Source: Cephalotus follicularis (lineage: Eukaryota; Streptophyta; Magnoliopsida; Oxalidales; Cephalotaceae). From it: a stretch of 64,000 nucleotides of DNA. A model generated the notes under the pieces. It worked only from the letters and a program-made list of their open reading frames with translations, did no database searches and was not told the DNA's origin. Shown piece by piece: positions 10,014 to 21,662 of the stretch. Both the position numbers and the translations under genes were made by a program. The number at the start of each line of letters is the position of its first letter. The stretch's first letter is position 1. The stretch covers positions 171,616 through 235,615 of the forward strand of contig BDDD01002394.1 in assembly GCA_001972305.1 (NCBI GenBank), read 5' to 3'.

Positions 10014-12941
10014 TCCTCCCCTCCTTAAAGAAATCTCATCTCGAGATTCTCTAAGATTAGAGCAAATGTGGATACATAGCTTTCATATATTATTCTCTTT
10101 CCTAAGTGGCTTCCTCAAGCCCATGGTATTGCCATAGCACTTTCACCATCGGAATGGTTTTGCTTCTCAACTGTTTAATTCTATGATCGAGAATCTGGAT
10201 AAGTATCTCTTCGAAAATCATATCCGTTCTCAACTCCAATGGTTACCATTGTAACACATGAGAAGGGTCAGGATGGTGCTTCATCAGCATTGAGACATGA
10301 AACACATTATGTACATCCGCTAGGCTAGGCGGTAAGGCAAGTCGGTAGGCGATGGCATCCACTCTCTCAAGGATCTCAAAAGGTCCTATAAATCGAGGGG
10401 CTAACTTTCCTTTCTTGCCAAACCTCATAATTCCTTTAGTCGGAGAGACTTTAAGGAATACGTGGTTGCCGACAACGAACTCCAATTCTCGTCTATGGTG
10501 GTTTGTATAGATCTTTTGCCTGCTTTGTACTGTAAGAAGTCTTTCTCTGATGACCTTCGCTTCTTAGTTGTTTCTTGTATAAGCTTGGGTCCCATAAGAC
10601 TCTGTTTACCGACTTCAAACCAACAGATTGGGGTTCTACATTTTCGTCCATAGAGAGCCTCCAATGGTGTCATTTCAATATTGACATGATAACTATTATT
10701 GTATGAGAACTCTACTAATGGTAAGGGGTCATCCCAGCTGCCACCCCAATCTAAAACACATGCTTGTAGCATGTCTTCCAGAGTCTGAATAGTCCTCTCA
10801 GACTTCCATCAGTCTGGGGATGAAAAGTTGTGCTGAAATTCAGCTGGGTACCAAAAGCTTCTTGCAGTTTTCTCCAAAATAGCGATGTGAATCGGGGGTC
10901 TCTGTCAGACACCACACTAATTGGTACTCCATGGAGTCTGACAATTTCTACAATGTATAGGTTCGCTAACCTTGCAAGAGAATAAGTCATTTTGATCACG
11001 AGGAAATGAGCAGATTTGGTAAAGCGATCGACGATCACCCAGATGGCATCATGATTAGCCTTCGTTCTAGGTAGTCCCCTTACAAAATCCATTGTAATAT
11101 GTTCCCACTTCCACTGTACCACAGGAAATGGTTGCAGCAATCCTACTGGCCTCTGATGTTCAGCTTTAACCTGTTGACATATCAAGCAGGAAGCGACATA
11201 CTCGGCTATCTCTCTTTTCATATTGCTCCACCAATAATTTAGCTTCAAGTCTCAGTACATCTTGGTACTCCCCGAATGTACGGAAAAATTGGAGCGATAT
11301 GCTTGTGACAACATTTCATCCTCTAACTTTTTATCATTAGAAACATTAATTATGCCTTGATATTGGATCAATCCGCCAATTTGTACAGAGAAATTGGGAT
11401 TCAAACCTCCATTCTCGCTCAAGGGTAATTTAAGCAATTCTCCATCTTTACTTTAAGTTGCTCAGATTCTATCCATGAACCACGGACGTGCCTGGATATG
11501 AGCAATCATTAGGCAAGCCAATTGATGACTCAAGGTGTCAGCAACTGCATTAGCTTTGCCTGGATTGTACTGTATTTCACAGTTGTAGTCGTTGAGCAAC
11601 TTCATCCATCTTCTTTGACTCATATTTAGGTCTTTCTGAGAGAATAGATTTTTCAAGCTTTTATGATCCGTATACGCGAAGACTATCGCTGCTAACTCAA
11701 GATCATGAGTTGGATAATTCTCTTAATAGGGCTTCATTTCATTGAGGCGTATCCGATTACCTTTCCATTCAGCATCATGACGCAACCCAAACCGCTACCC
11801 TACGCATCACTGTATATAACGAAACCTTCACTACCTTCTGGTAAGGCCAAGATTGGTGCACAAATCAATCGGTGCTTCAGCTATTGGAAACTCCATTCAC
11901 AATCTTCATCCCATGCAAAAGCTGTGTTTTTCTGCATCAATCGGGTCTGAGGTATTGCTATTCTTGAAAATCCTTCGACAAAACGACTGTAATATCCTGC
12001 CAAGCCTAGAAAGCTCAGGACTTTTATCACATTTGTTGGTTGCTTCCAGTCCATCACTGCTTCGATCTTTGAAGGATCTACTGACAATCCGGCACTGGAA
12101 ATAACATGACCAAGGAAAGTTACCTCTGATAACCATAATTCACACTTGCTAAACTTGGCATATAACTGATGGTCTCTCAGGATTTGCAATGCCAAGTGTA
12201 AATGTTTACCATGCTCTTCCATGGATTTAGAGTATATCAGAATATCATCAATAAAGACTACTATGAATTGATCAAGGTATGGACTAAACACTCAATTCAT
12301 TAAGCTCATGAATGCTGCAGGGGCATTTGTTACCCTGAACGACATTACTACGAATTCATAATATCCATATCGTGATCTGAAAGCTGTCTTTGGAATGTCT
12401 TCAGCTCTGACTCTGAGTTGATGATATCCCGATCTCAAATCCAACTTAGAAAATATTAAAGATCCCTTCAGTTGATCAAATAGGTCATCAATATGAGGCA
12501 GTGGATATTTGTTCTTAACAGGAACTTTATTTAGCTGCCGATAATCTATACACATTCATAACGATCTATCTTTTTTTCTTGACAAATAAGACTGGTGCCC
12601 CCCACGGAGACACGCTCGGTCTAATGAAACCTTTATTGAGTAGCTCTTGCAATTGTACTTTCAATTCCTTTAATTCCTGAGGGGCCTTCCGATAAGGAGC
12701 TATTGACATAGGTGTTGTTCCAGGCAAAAGATCTATAGAGAACTTCACATCTCTCTCAGGAGGTAAGGATGTTAATTCTTTCAGAAACACATATGGGTAT
12801 TCGCACACAACCGGGACATCTTCTAACTTCGGCACCCCATCTACTGTTATTCGTGACATGTGCCAGATAAGCATCAAAACCCTGCATCAAGAGTCTGTCA
12901 GTATAAATAGCAGATATTATAGGAGCTAACTGATGCTTAAA
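10014..12941 (-). mobile_element. Tekay/Del-type chromovirus pol (Gypsy-1), fossil
   Basis: Read leftwards from 12941 the parts are: tail of the protease-RT linker ([20 protein letters not shown]); reverse transcriptase from about 12877 to 11881, with the catalytic FIDDILIYS; RNase H to about 11460; integrase from about 11250 to 10425 (zinc-binding-region CLICQQVKAEH, catalytic-core MDFVRGLP...[30 protein letters not shown]); and a chromodomain at about 10240-10060 (IQILDHRIKQLRSKTIPMVK). Close in sequence to the pol at 39922-42860, so of the same lineage. It is a broken fossil with several interruptions. The 3' LTR follows directly. Confidence 0.88.
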
Positions 12942-13206
12942 GAAGGAGCCTTCACCCACTGGTATAACCTTTGGTCCCTCTTCTTCTTGCCATGCTTGTG
13001 TGTCACCATTGTGTGCAATGGTGACACCAATTCAATTTTGTAGATGCTGTGGTGATCCAGGTGATCTGTGGACGTGTCATTATGGACTAGTTTTGTTATA
13101 TAGGGTGTTTTTCCGCTGCCATGATTGTTTGTTTAAGTTTTATTCTACACCCTTACACCCTTTGTCCATTTTGACATTGGTTTCGGTATATCCAATTCCA
13201 TCAGTT
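12942..13206 (+). mobile_element. Fragment of copia LTR-B (its 3' end) wedged between pol and gag
   Basis: The run GTGTGTCACCATT...CAATGGTGACACC, GTGGTGATCCA...GTGGAC, TTCCGCTGCCATG and CTTTGTCCATTTTG...CCAATTCCATCA matches the last ~240 bases of LTR-B2 (46405-46639) and LTR-B1 (20590-20827) on the same strand. It replaces the expected protease region of the gypsy element and joins two halves of different subfamilies. Confidence 0.8.
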
Positions 13207-14345
13207 GCCTGCTGAGTCGTGATAGCAAAGACACGACCTCCCACGTTGCGCTGTCCATGATCTGCATTGTTTCCGTTGCTTTCCTTTGCACGAGGGTCAG
13301 GACAATCCTTCACGAAATGCCCTTTTTGTCCACACACAAAACAAGCCCCAATAGCCTTGTAGCACACTCCCACTGGATGCTGTCTACCACACACATCACA
13401 CTTGGCAATCTGGACATCAGTAGCTCCTTGAGTCTGCCTCTGGTCATTACCAGGCTGTTGCTGTCCCTGGTTATCATTTCTATTCCCTCGCTTGCCATTT
13501 CTATTCTTATTATGTCCAGAACCTTGCCCCTGAGAATCACCTATGTTTCTCTTTCTTTCACTCTCTTGACGAGCTGCCTGGAAATCTAACCTTTCCAGCT
13601 CAATGTTCTTTGCCGCATTAGCCACTTCAGATACATCAGCAAACCTGGTGTTAATCAATTTACCCCGGTATTGATAATGTAACTTCCACTTGAACTTTTC
13701 TGCCTGCTCCGGTGCTGTCCCTGCCGCAAAACTAGCAAAACCAGCAAGCCTAGTGAAACGAGTCAGAAATTCTGTCACCGACTCTCCATCCCTCTGTCTG
13801 GTATTAATAAACTCCCTGGCGTAAGCCTCCTTATCAGCAGTGGGAAAGTACTGCTGATAAAAGATTTCACAGAACTTGGACCAGGTCAAATTCTCCGCAT
13901 AATTACCACCCTTAGCTAAATCCACAGCTTTCCACCATTTCTGAGCATCACCCTCAAGCTTATACACAGCTAGCTTGACCTTCTGTTCATCACTGCAACC
14001 AGGCACATCAAAGATCTTATCCATATGAGCAATCCAGTGCTCAGTCTCAATAGGAAATACGGCTGAGCTGAAAGACTGCGGTCTCTGCTTCTGGAACCGC
14101 TCAAGCCAAACATAAGTGGGCGTATCAATCCTGTCCCCAACATCTCTTCCCAACTGAACATCAGATGGAGTATCGTTAGCAACAACCGGCTCCCTATGGC
14201 CCTGATTCTGATTCTGCTCATTCAACGCGCGCCGTATCTCCTGAGCGACAACCTGACGTACAAGATCCTCCATGGTAGGCTCATTTCTAACTTCCTGAGC
14301 CTCAGCGGGTGCAGTCCTCCGAGCAGCGTTTCTTGTACGTGCCAT
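13207..14345 (-). mobile_element. Chromovirus gag (Gypsy-C half)
   Basis: An open gag frame starts at 14345 (MARTRNAARRTAPAEAQEVR) and runs about 380 residues before the LTR-B fragment. It contains the retrotransposon gag core (GDAQKWWKAV...FYQQYFPTADKEAYAREF; ESVTEFLTRFTRLAGF), a basic Q/N-rich linker, and one CCHC zinc knuckle (CFVCGQKGHFVKDC) preceded by a CDVCGRQHPVGVCYKA half-knuckle. Gag forms the virus-like particle and binds the RNA genome. It is close to the gag at 57604-58671 but unlike the gag of the element at 43140-44359. Start chosen at the conserved MARTRNAA motif. Confidence 0.88.
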
Positions 14346-14491
14346 CTACGAAAAGGCACCCAAAACATAAAACATCATAAGGAACAAAAACCAAAGCAAA
14401 AACATATCAAAAACCGAAACAGTCTAACCCGGTGTCTACCCAATCTCACAGGTCAAACCTACTTAGGTCTTCTAAGGAAACAAAACCTAAG

Positions 14492-14503
14492 TCTCTGATA
14501 CCA
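14492..14503 (-). other. Primer binding site (initiator tRNA-Met type)
   Basis: TCTCTGATACCA is the complement of TGGTATCAGAGA, the usual plant primer site for tRNA-iMet. It lies between gag and the LTR that starts at 14509, which makes that LTR the 5' LTR of a minus-strand element. Confidence 0.8.
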
Positions 14504-15537
14504 TAATCTGTAACACCCCCAGACGGCGGGAGTCGTCACAGGGTCATATCACAGCATAACATAACTTATCATAACATAACTAATCATATCTTTACTTAAC
14601 AGCTGAAAACCTGGTGGTCATATCATATCCGAAACTTAAACATACTGTTCAAAACTTAACAATTTTAACATTTGCGGAAAATAAACTTAAACTTAAAACA
14701 TAATCCTATCTATAACAAACAATCAATCAATGGCAGACACTCAATGGTGGTGTATGAAACACCCAATCAATCACTCAATGTCCTATAGAGCGTGCGACCG
14801 ATGTCAATTCGGTGTCAATCAGTTAGCAGTGATCAATCCCACGGAAGGTAGTCCTTCAAAAAGGGTGGGAGATCTACCTACGGTTCTCAGACTGATCAGG
14901 TATGGAACACATAGATCTTCCAGCCTATGGCTGCGCCAATACAATATCGATGAGCTACAACTGAGGGAGCTACTGATGCCGTTAGGGAGCTACGGACCTC
15001 AGCGAGCGTCAATCCTCAATCAATCGTGCTCGTCAGCACATGCTCGTAAGCAAGACAATACGATACAAGAAACGATCGACGGAATAGGTGGACAAAGTTG
15101 ACCTAACATGCCGACGTAAACCACAAGGTCGCCCTATAGGATCCATACAATACAATCAATCAATCAATCGAGTCAATACAATATTAAGTAAAGTCAATAA
15201 GTGGTGGTGTCTAAGGGAGAAATGGGAACGTGCGTCCATCGTACCGACTTAGACTCACAACGACACTCATGGCACAAGCAATCGATCAATGTATCAATAC
15301 AATATCGAACCAAAGCCGATAAGTGGTGGTGCTTAATGGAGGGATGGGAACGTGCGTCCATTTTACCAACTTAGACTCACAGCAACACTCATGACTCAAG
15401 CAATCAATCGGTCAGTGCAATCATTAAAACTATTTTCAAACACTTGAACACCTCAAGCGAGGCTCCGGTCAAGTGGCGATTTGAAAAGAAGTGGAAAACT
15501 GGCTTTAAAACAGTGAAAAACACCTTTTAGTACATTA

Positions 15538-15873
15538 GGCGTCGATGTCTTTGGTGAAAGACATCGACTCCTCTTTAAAGTGATGGAAAGACGTCGATGT
15601 CTTTGAAAGACGTCGATGTCTTTCCCTATTTATGTAGAGAACTGGCCAAAGACGTCGACGTCCTTGGAGAAAGGCGTTGGCACTTTTCAATAAAAACAGC
15701 CTGAGAATACGCATCGATGTTCGGCATCGATGTCTTTCCAGGGGAGAGACAACTCGAGGCAAAGACGTCGACGTCTTTGAAAGACGTTGATGTCTTTGCT
15801 GCAGAATCAAGGATATAGCACTCAGATGAAAAAGACATCGACATCTTTGGGCTAAGGGTCGATGTCTTTCCCG
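15538..15873. repeat. AAAGACGTCGACGTCTTT palindrome cassette in LTR-C
   Basis: About twelve units built on GACGTCGACGTC or GACATCGATGTC. Full palindromic forms AAAGACGTCGACGTCTTT and AAAGACATCGACATCTTT are present (near 15763 and 15831). One pair is tandem (AAAGACGTCGATGTCTTT twice around 15592-15622). Spacers are unrelated. The cassette opens frames on both strands that are not proteins. Confidence 0.82.
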
Positions 15874-16310
15874 GTCAGAGTTGATTTTTAGGTAGAAAAT
15901 GGGGCCAAACTCAAGCCAAAATCCAACTAAAAGACATTCTTTGAAAACCAAAGTTTACAATCAGTCATTTGAGGTTAGTAAGACTAGTTACAACCTTCCA
16001 AATTCAATTTCAATCCTTTAATTAACAATTAGGTCAAGGATTAGCTATAAACCCTAAAAACCTCAATTCACTCAATTCAATCACTCAAACACTCAATCAA
16101 TCATGCAATTCAGTCAATCAATCAATAAAGCAATAGGCAATTCAATAAAGAAGTCCTACCTATCACTGAAGCTTCAAAAGTTGAGATTCCAATCACTAAA
16201 ACCATTTCTATGCCGTTCAAACACCAATCCACTCCTTGCAATCGTTGTTCTTGTCGATGGAGATGCAATCCTGGGCTACAATGGTGGAAGATGGAGGCTG
16301 CCAGCAAGAG

Positions 16311-16353
16311 GGAGAGAGAGAGAGAGAGAGAGAGTGTGTGAGTGAGTGAGTGA
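16311..16353. repeat. GA and GAGT microsatellite
   Basis: (GA)n at about 16311-16334 followed by (GAGT)n to about 16353, inside LTR-C close to its promoter end. Confidence 0.9.
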
Positions 16354-16391
16354 GAATGAGAAAATGAGAAATGTGAGAGTAAGGAGAGAAA

Positions 16392-16414
16392 GAATTGACT
16401 TATATAGTCAATTC
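16392..16414 (-). promoter_or_regulatory. TATA box enclosed in a perfect inverted repeat (LTR-C promoter candidate)
   Basis: GAATTGACT (16392-16400), TATAT (16401-16405), AGTCAATTC (16406-16414): perfect 9-bp arms around the TATA core, about 170 bases from the LTR start on the minus strand, where the U3 promoter is expected. Confidence 0.55.
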
Positions 16415-16585
16415 GATCAACTCTATGAAACTCGGCCCAAAATCCCGACTATACATGCATGTGATCAATACAATATCAATAGGTATTAGAATACCTCAAT
16501 TCAATACAGATCAGTACGGTCCAATACGGTGCAATACAGTACGATGTACGCATGAACAGTACAAAAGGGAATTCGGGTCGTCACA

Positions 16586-17417
16586 AGGCCTATGGCCTTT
16601 GATGTGATACTAGGACTAGAGAAGTATACCACTGCTTAAGGACAGTTGGTATATCGAAGCTGTCCGCAACTGGTATTCATGAATATGACATGCCATAATA
16701 TATGGTTATACTGTTGCACGCAAAACTTATCATTATTATGCTGTTGCATTACATGGCATTCTGTTATACTAGTGCACACATACACTGTATACTGCTACAT
16801 GCATATCTTATAGTATACCTACCCGACTATACATCGCTGACCCATTTCATTGTAATGGAATGGATCAGGCACATGTGAAGGATTGCAATGAGACATGCTG
16901 ATACGAATGGGTTTTCTATAGCAAGTTTTGTTAGCCATGTTGTATAAGTTGCTTATAAAGAGTTTTGTGTTTATTTGTGCATTGATATGTATAAGAGACA
17001 TTACAAAGAAAATATTAGAGATATGTTTATTTAGCTATCGACCTGCCGACATGTAGCAATACTTAAGAGATATATGTGTTAATGTATTTGATATGCATGA
17101 GTTCATTCTCGAGATTAGAATGATGTAATTATAAGTCAAGTTGTGGTTGCTAAGGGCTGAGCCCATTTATTATCCGATGATTCCTCCTTCGGGTGTGTAG
17201 ATATAAAAATGTGTTTTCTTTACAGGTGGCATAGTTCCGATAAACAAATACATCATGCCTGATTTTAGAGAAATTATAAGAGTTAGTTTTTATATGGATT
17301 GTTATTCCGCTGATCTAATATGATTGTTCAAAATTTTAAATTTATAGCACTTTTTGGAGTATGTTTTCTATGATATGAATGGATTGAAGGGAAGCTATAT
17401 CACGTGTCGAGTCGTGG
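16586..17417 (+). mobile_element. Partial gypsy LTR in plus orientation (LTR-F3)
   Basis: The reverse complement of LTR-F4 near 21361-21420 gives the same series seen here: GGCCTATGGCCTT...TGATGTG, AGGACTAG, GTATACCAC, then ACAGTTGGTATATCGAAGC. Further right it holds GACCCATTTCATT...AATGGAATGG and ends in CACGTGTCGAGTCGTGGGG, the 3' end block of LTR-F. It abuts LTR-C on the left and a copia 5' region on the right, with both outer ends missing. Confidence 0.65.
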
Positions 17418-18626
17418 GGGTTTCCTCACAGTTCAGGGCCCAACATGGATCGTCATCTACTGTCGAGTGTTTTTCCGTCATCACATGAGACAATTTCATT
17501 GATGTCACAACTAAGCACAAATTGCAATGCCAATCAAGGAAATTTTGCCCATCCAGCTTATTAGTCTCAAGAACTCTATCAATAGTACCACTGTGATTTC
17601 CTACCCATGCTTGTGTAAGATCCAATCACAGATTAGGCCTACAAGGTCAATATGATCTCGGCTATAGCTCGACCAACCATTACAGCCAGTATAAGTCGAT
17701 AACCACAATCCTCAAAGAAATACATACTTTTTGACACCCACACATGTACATGTCCAAATGCAAAACATTGTGATTTCCTTGCAGTACCCAATACTGTCAT
17801 TGACATGGCATCTGGCAGATAGAAGATCTCAGTTATAGCTTGACCACCCACAGTCTGCCCATGCCACTTATCGAGAACTGTGGAAGGCCACGTCGGGTCA
17901 CAACCTTGTGACCCTAGCGTTATGACTTATTATTTATTAAAGAAAGTGGAGGAATTTAGGTCTCACATTTTAGTTAGCCGATCCGTTAATTAATTCATTG
18001 GTTTCATTAGCGAAATTCACTTAATTACGACTTACATGCATAGACGTGTTTGGACCATCCATCTTATGCACCCTATGTCCAACATAAAATAAAATGGTTA
18101 GGCTAGGGACTATTCAATAATGATCCACACGAGCCAATGTGATCACTAGGTCTCATAGGTGAACTATTTAATTCTACTTTATTACATAATACACCATGCA
18201 TTTATGGCCTTCATTTGGTCTTGCAACTTTCATGATCTTCCTCTCCAACCTTCATTTGATTCTCCTCATTTGCTTACAAAATTTTGAAAAAAATACATTT
18301 AAATTTAAAGAAGAGAATACAAATATAGGGAGAAGAGAATCCTATCCTAGAAATTAAAGATAAGGAATTATGGTGCACACATGCAACCATATTAAAAACC
18401 AAATAAAATTAATAAAGCAAATTAAACATCCACAAAAGAAACAGAAAACTAGGTCAAGTCCCATAACCTACCATCATGCATAAGACATCCAAAAATTATA
18501 TCTAATATAAATTTTGAATAATCACATAAGCATTTTAATTTTCGATGGCTAATCGAATCAAACCTGGCATAATTTTGGTATAACTCCCACTAGATTAATT
18601 AAAATCCAGCATTCCAAGGAAATTAC
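17418..18626 (-). mobile_element. Copia element 5' region: untranslated leader and gag start (minus strand)
   Basis: At 17395-17590 the minus strand carries RVLETNKLDGQNFLDWHCNL and CLVVTSMKLSHVMTEKHSTV, the N-terminal signature of Ty1/copia Gag. To its right, 17640-18080 matches on the opposite strand the copia leader at 53340-53780 (GCATGC...CGTAATTAA, AATGAACCAATGAAT, AATGTGAGACCT, TGGCCTTCCACAGT, then the phrase GGACATGTGCATGTGTGG). So this is leader plus gag start of a minus-strand copia. Solo LTR-B1 interrupts it at 18627, and a further short flank may be 20833-20875. Confidence 0.65.
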
Positions 18627-20827
18627 TGTTAGATAGGATGACCCAACAAGCCATTGGAAGTGCTTTCGTATTCTATCTATCTATGTATATAAACAATCTT
18701 ATTCCTTATATATGACATGTGCTACTTTGTGTATTATTTTATATGACAATATCACTTGTGTTTTATCATATAATCGAAGTAGTTATTATAAATCTACTTA
18801 CGCTTGTAATGCACTAACATAAAGTTGAATGCCAAGAATGGAGGCAGTGAGATTGACTACCTTATTCCTTATGTCAAATTAGTTCCAAGTCATAGGTTCA
18901 CTTTGTGGGCATTAGTGAACCGGATAGACTTGCGAGTATGTTGCCTGCTTTTGGAATTGGAGGATGGATTCTCTCACGATCATCTGTGTTGGGACACTAG
19001 GGCAAATAAAGGGTGCGCGATGGGAGCGTTTACACTGAATTGGACCCGCGTAGGAGACACTATTTGGATAGTCGCTATTCTCATGTCAGTAGTGACTCCT
19101 ACATGTTGCGGTTGTGTATAAGTGCTAGTCACTTAGAGAGTTATCAAACTCATCTGATCCTTAGACCTGAGCGACTGCTTTATATTTTATGGAGACAATT
19201 ATACTTTGATCTCCACCTTGCGCAGTTCTTACGCAGGGCTAGCAATCGGGTGGTCTTTGGGCATGATTGAATCTATACGAATGTAAGCGAGTGCACAATA
19301 AGGAATTGTCACACCTGAGCGAAGGTGAACAACTCTATCACGGTCTGATTGTACTGTGCACTTATGAAATCCTTGGTCAAGGTTGAGGTGGACTGGAAAT
19401 TAGATTTCTGGAGAGTCTACCAAAGGTCCTAGTAATGATCAAATATTTTAGGCATTGAGGTATAATCTACGGTTGACACGTATCCTTACCCTAGACCTCG
19501 ATAGGGGATAAGTATGACAAGGGATTATAGTACACGTGAACCAAAAACTTAGAAAGTCTCATGTTACGGCGGTGTGTAATAAAATATGGGAAAATTAATT
19601 AGATTAATTTTCCCATATGGATAATATTGGATATTATTCCGGGAGCATTTCACTAGGTCTGGGACTATTTAGAATGGCTTAACCGAAATCTAAGGGCATT
19701 TTGGTAATTTATGAACACCACCGATTAAAACCTAGATTTTATAGAGTCCCTGCCCGATAATGATTAGTTCATAAATATGTTGGACATATTAAGTCTTGGT
19801 GAAATTTATAAAATCAAATATCGGTTAGGTGGATTTTGTAATTTGTGGAAACACATTTGCTTGATCTTACTTAATCAATATTCGAAGAGATATGTGGTAT
19901 CACTAAAATAAGTTGGACTCATTTAAAAAATAGTTGGACTTTATTTATTTGACCAACCTTAAAAGCGTCGACGCCTTATGGAAAAGCGTCGACGCTTAAG
20001 CCACGTCTAAGCGTCAAAGCCTTGTGGAAGGGCGTCGACGCTTAGAACAACAACGTGAGTGCCAGATGTGGGCGTGCGTCAGGCGCGCGATTATCTCTCC
20101 CACTCCCAGTGTCTTTCTCCTGTCTAAGCATGATGGGAGCACGTTTTTGGGATCATAGGGTCATGTTTTCTTGAGAGAGAACACCATGATCGAAGATGAT
20201 GTATGAGTGGGGTTGTGGGATGCCTAAAACAAAGGCTGGTGACATGCAACATAAGGGAGAAATATGTTGGCATAAGGGAAGAGACTTGGATTGGTTTAGC
20301 TAGGCAATTTTCAAGAGCAGACCAAGAGTGTTCTTCCTTTCACGGTTTTCTTCACCAAGTTTGCTGCTTATATAGGGTGGAATGCCATTAACTATATTAG
20401 TTAATTCCAATCTTCTCTTGGTAAGTTTTGAGAGAGAGAGAGAGGGAACAAAACAGTGATAGTCTATCTTGCTGGCCTGAGGAGTTTACTGGTTGGAGTA
20501 GTGAGAGTTCGGCTTGGAAGAGAACACTAAGGGAGTCTACGCAAGCGTGAACCGGCAAAGAACAAAGGAGCCATCACTAGATGGTAAATGTCTCCTTGTC
20601 TCTCTCTAACTTGCCATGTTTGTGTATCACCTTAGCTTGTATAGGTGATACCAACTCAAATATGTTTATGTTGTGGTGATACTTGTGACCTGCCTTACTG
20701 AATTGGACCTGTTGGTGGTGTTGAATGTTTTGTCTTCCGCTGCCTTTGATATTAGAAAATTTTTGTTATACATTCTAACACCTCTTGGTCCGATTTCAGC
20801 TCCGGGAATGTTCCACCATTCCCATCA
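18627..20827 (+). mobile_element. Solo copia LTR (LTR-B1), 2.2 kb, target-site duplication ATTAC
   Basis: Starts TGTTAGATAGGATGACCC and ends CACCATTCCCATCA, flanked by ATTAC at 18622-18626 and 20828-20832. Colinear with LTR-B2 (44365-46639) and with LTR-B3 (50191-52247), the last of which is followed by a tRNA-Met primer site. A solo LTR of a Ty1/copia element inserted in a copia leader. Carries a GCGTCGACGC cassette at 19964-20043. A pyrimidine-rich segment and TTCCGCTGCC near its end are shared by all copies. Confidence 0.85.
19964..20043. repeat. AAGCGTCGACGCTT palindrome cassette in LTR-B1
   Basis: Three GCGTCGACGC units (one as AAGCGTCGACGCTT) and a decayed unit TAAGCGTCAAAGCC in 80 bases, at the same place as the B2 cassette, directly after a TTGGACTTATT-type phrase. 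Confidence 0.85.
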
Positions 20828-21578
20828 ATTACACCTTAAGTTCCAAACTCATATTTGTCCCATTGTAAGCGCGTCTGTCATGCCCCGAACCCTAAAGAAG
20901 ACCCCAAGGCTCGACACGTCACAGGTTCATATGTACAAACCATCACATACATAGCATCATACACAAAAATACGGTACAATTTAAAACTTTAAATACCATA
21001 TGCATGCGGAAGATAACATCAATATTAAAAGACAAGCCCAACCATATCCATAACATTCGATGCATATATCTTAAGCGCTGCCACAAGCAGGCAGGTGAAA
21101 GCTGAAAATACAAATGTCTCTTATACATCCAAATTCATATACACAAGAAAGATGTCAGAAACTGTACTGCTACAAGAAAACCTGTGCTGCGATAAGGTTC
21201 GTCTGATCACTTTGGTGCTTCACCTGTACCTGACCCATTGAGAGAATAGGTCAGTAAGCCATGGCTGTGTAGGCTATGCTATATGCTATGAAATGCAACA
21301 TATATCATAATATATATGCATGAATACCAATTGCGGATAGCTTCAGTATATCAACCGTCCCTAGGCGGTGGTATACTGGGCTAGTCCTAAACACATCAAG
21401 GCCATAGGCCTGCAGACACACCACAAACAATCCATAACCATCCATGGGGACAATCAATCTATAGGGTCAAGTACTTCTATGCCTCTCCGGCCCGAGGTGG
21501 TACCTCCACTGTCTATGTACCCTCTGTGCCATAACCGTGTGGAGCATAGGACAACACTGGCCATATAATCCATACCGT

Positions 21579-21662
21579 AGTGCTAGTCCCGAAGGTACCA
21601 GCCCGTAATACTAGTCCCGAAGGTACCAGCCCGTAATACTAGTCCCGAAGGTACTAGCCCGT
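21579..21662. repeat. 28-bp tandem repeat, three copies
   Basis: Three head-to-tail units containing CTAGTCCCGAAGGTACCAGC at 21579-21606, 21607-21634 and 21635-21662. LTR-F5 has a longer duplication (~80 bp) of the related phrase CTAGTCCCTGAGGGGACC, so this part of LTR-F is a repeat-prone spot. Confidence 0.85.

Larger units (their letters stand above)
14509..16585 (-). mobile_element. 5' LTR (LTR-C) joined to the Gypsy-C gag
   Basis: Runs from TGTAACACCCCCAGACGGCGGGAGTCGTCACA to ...GAATTCGGGTCGTCACA, so on the minus strand it starts TGTGACGACCCG and ends GGGGGTGTTACA. The gag-proximal ~200 bases resemble LTR-A, and the rest differs. It contains the AAAGACGTCGACGTCTTT cassette (15538-15873), a GA microsatellite (16311-16334) and a palindromic TATA region (16392-16414). 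It does not match the LTR at the other end of the unit (8041-10013), so the unit is a mosaic. Confidence 0.8.

Noticed and set aside
14730-15101. 123-residue frame in LTR-C (MADTQWWCMKHPINH...)
   Set aside because: Lies in U5/R of an LTR, with no domain and no second copy to compare.
15535-15951. 138-residue open frame on the minus strand (and similar frames at 3694-3943, 56395-56658, 25264-25518)
   Set aside because: They translate palindrome cassettes, are open on both strands, and change frame between copies. Products of repeat structure, not proteins.
16586-16660. Gypsy protease motif (FDVILGL) on the plus strand
   Set aside because: The same DNA is found in reverse in LTR-F4 (21361-21420) as plain LTR sequence. 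The motif is a chance translation.
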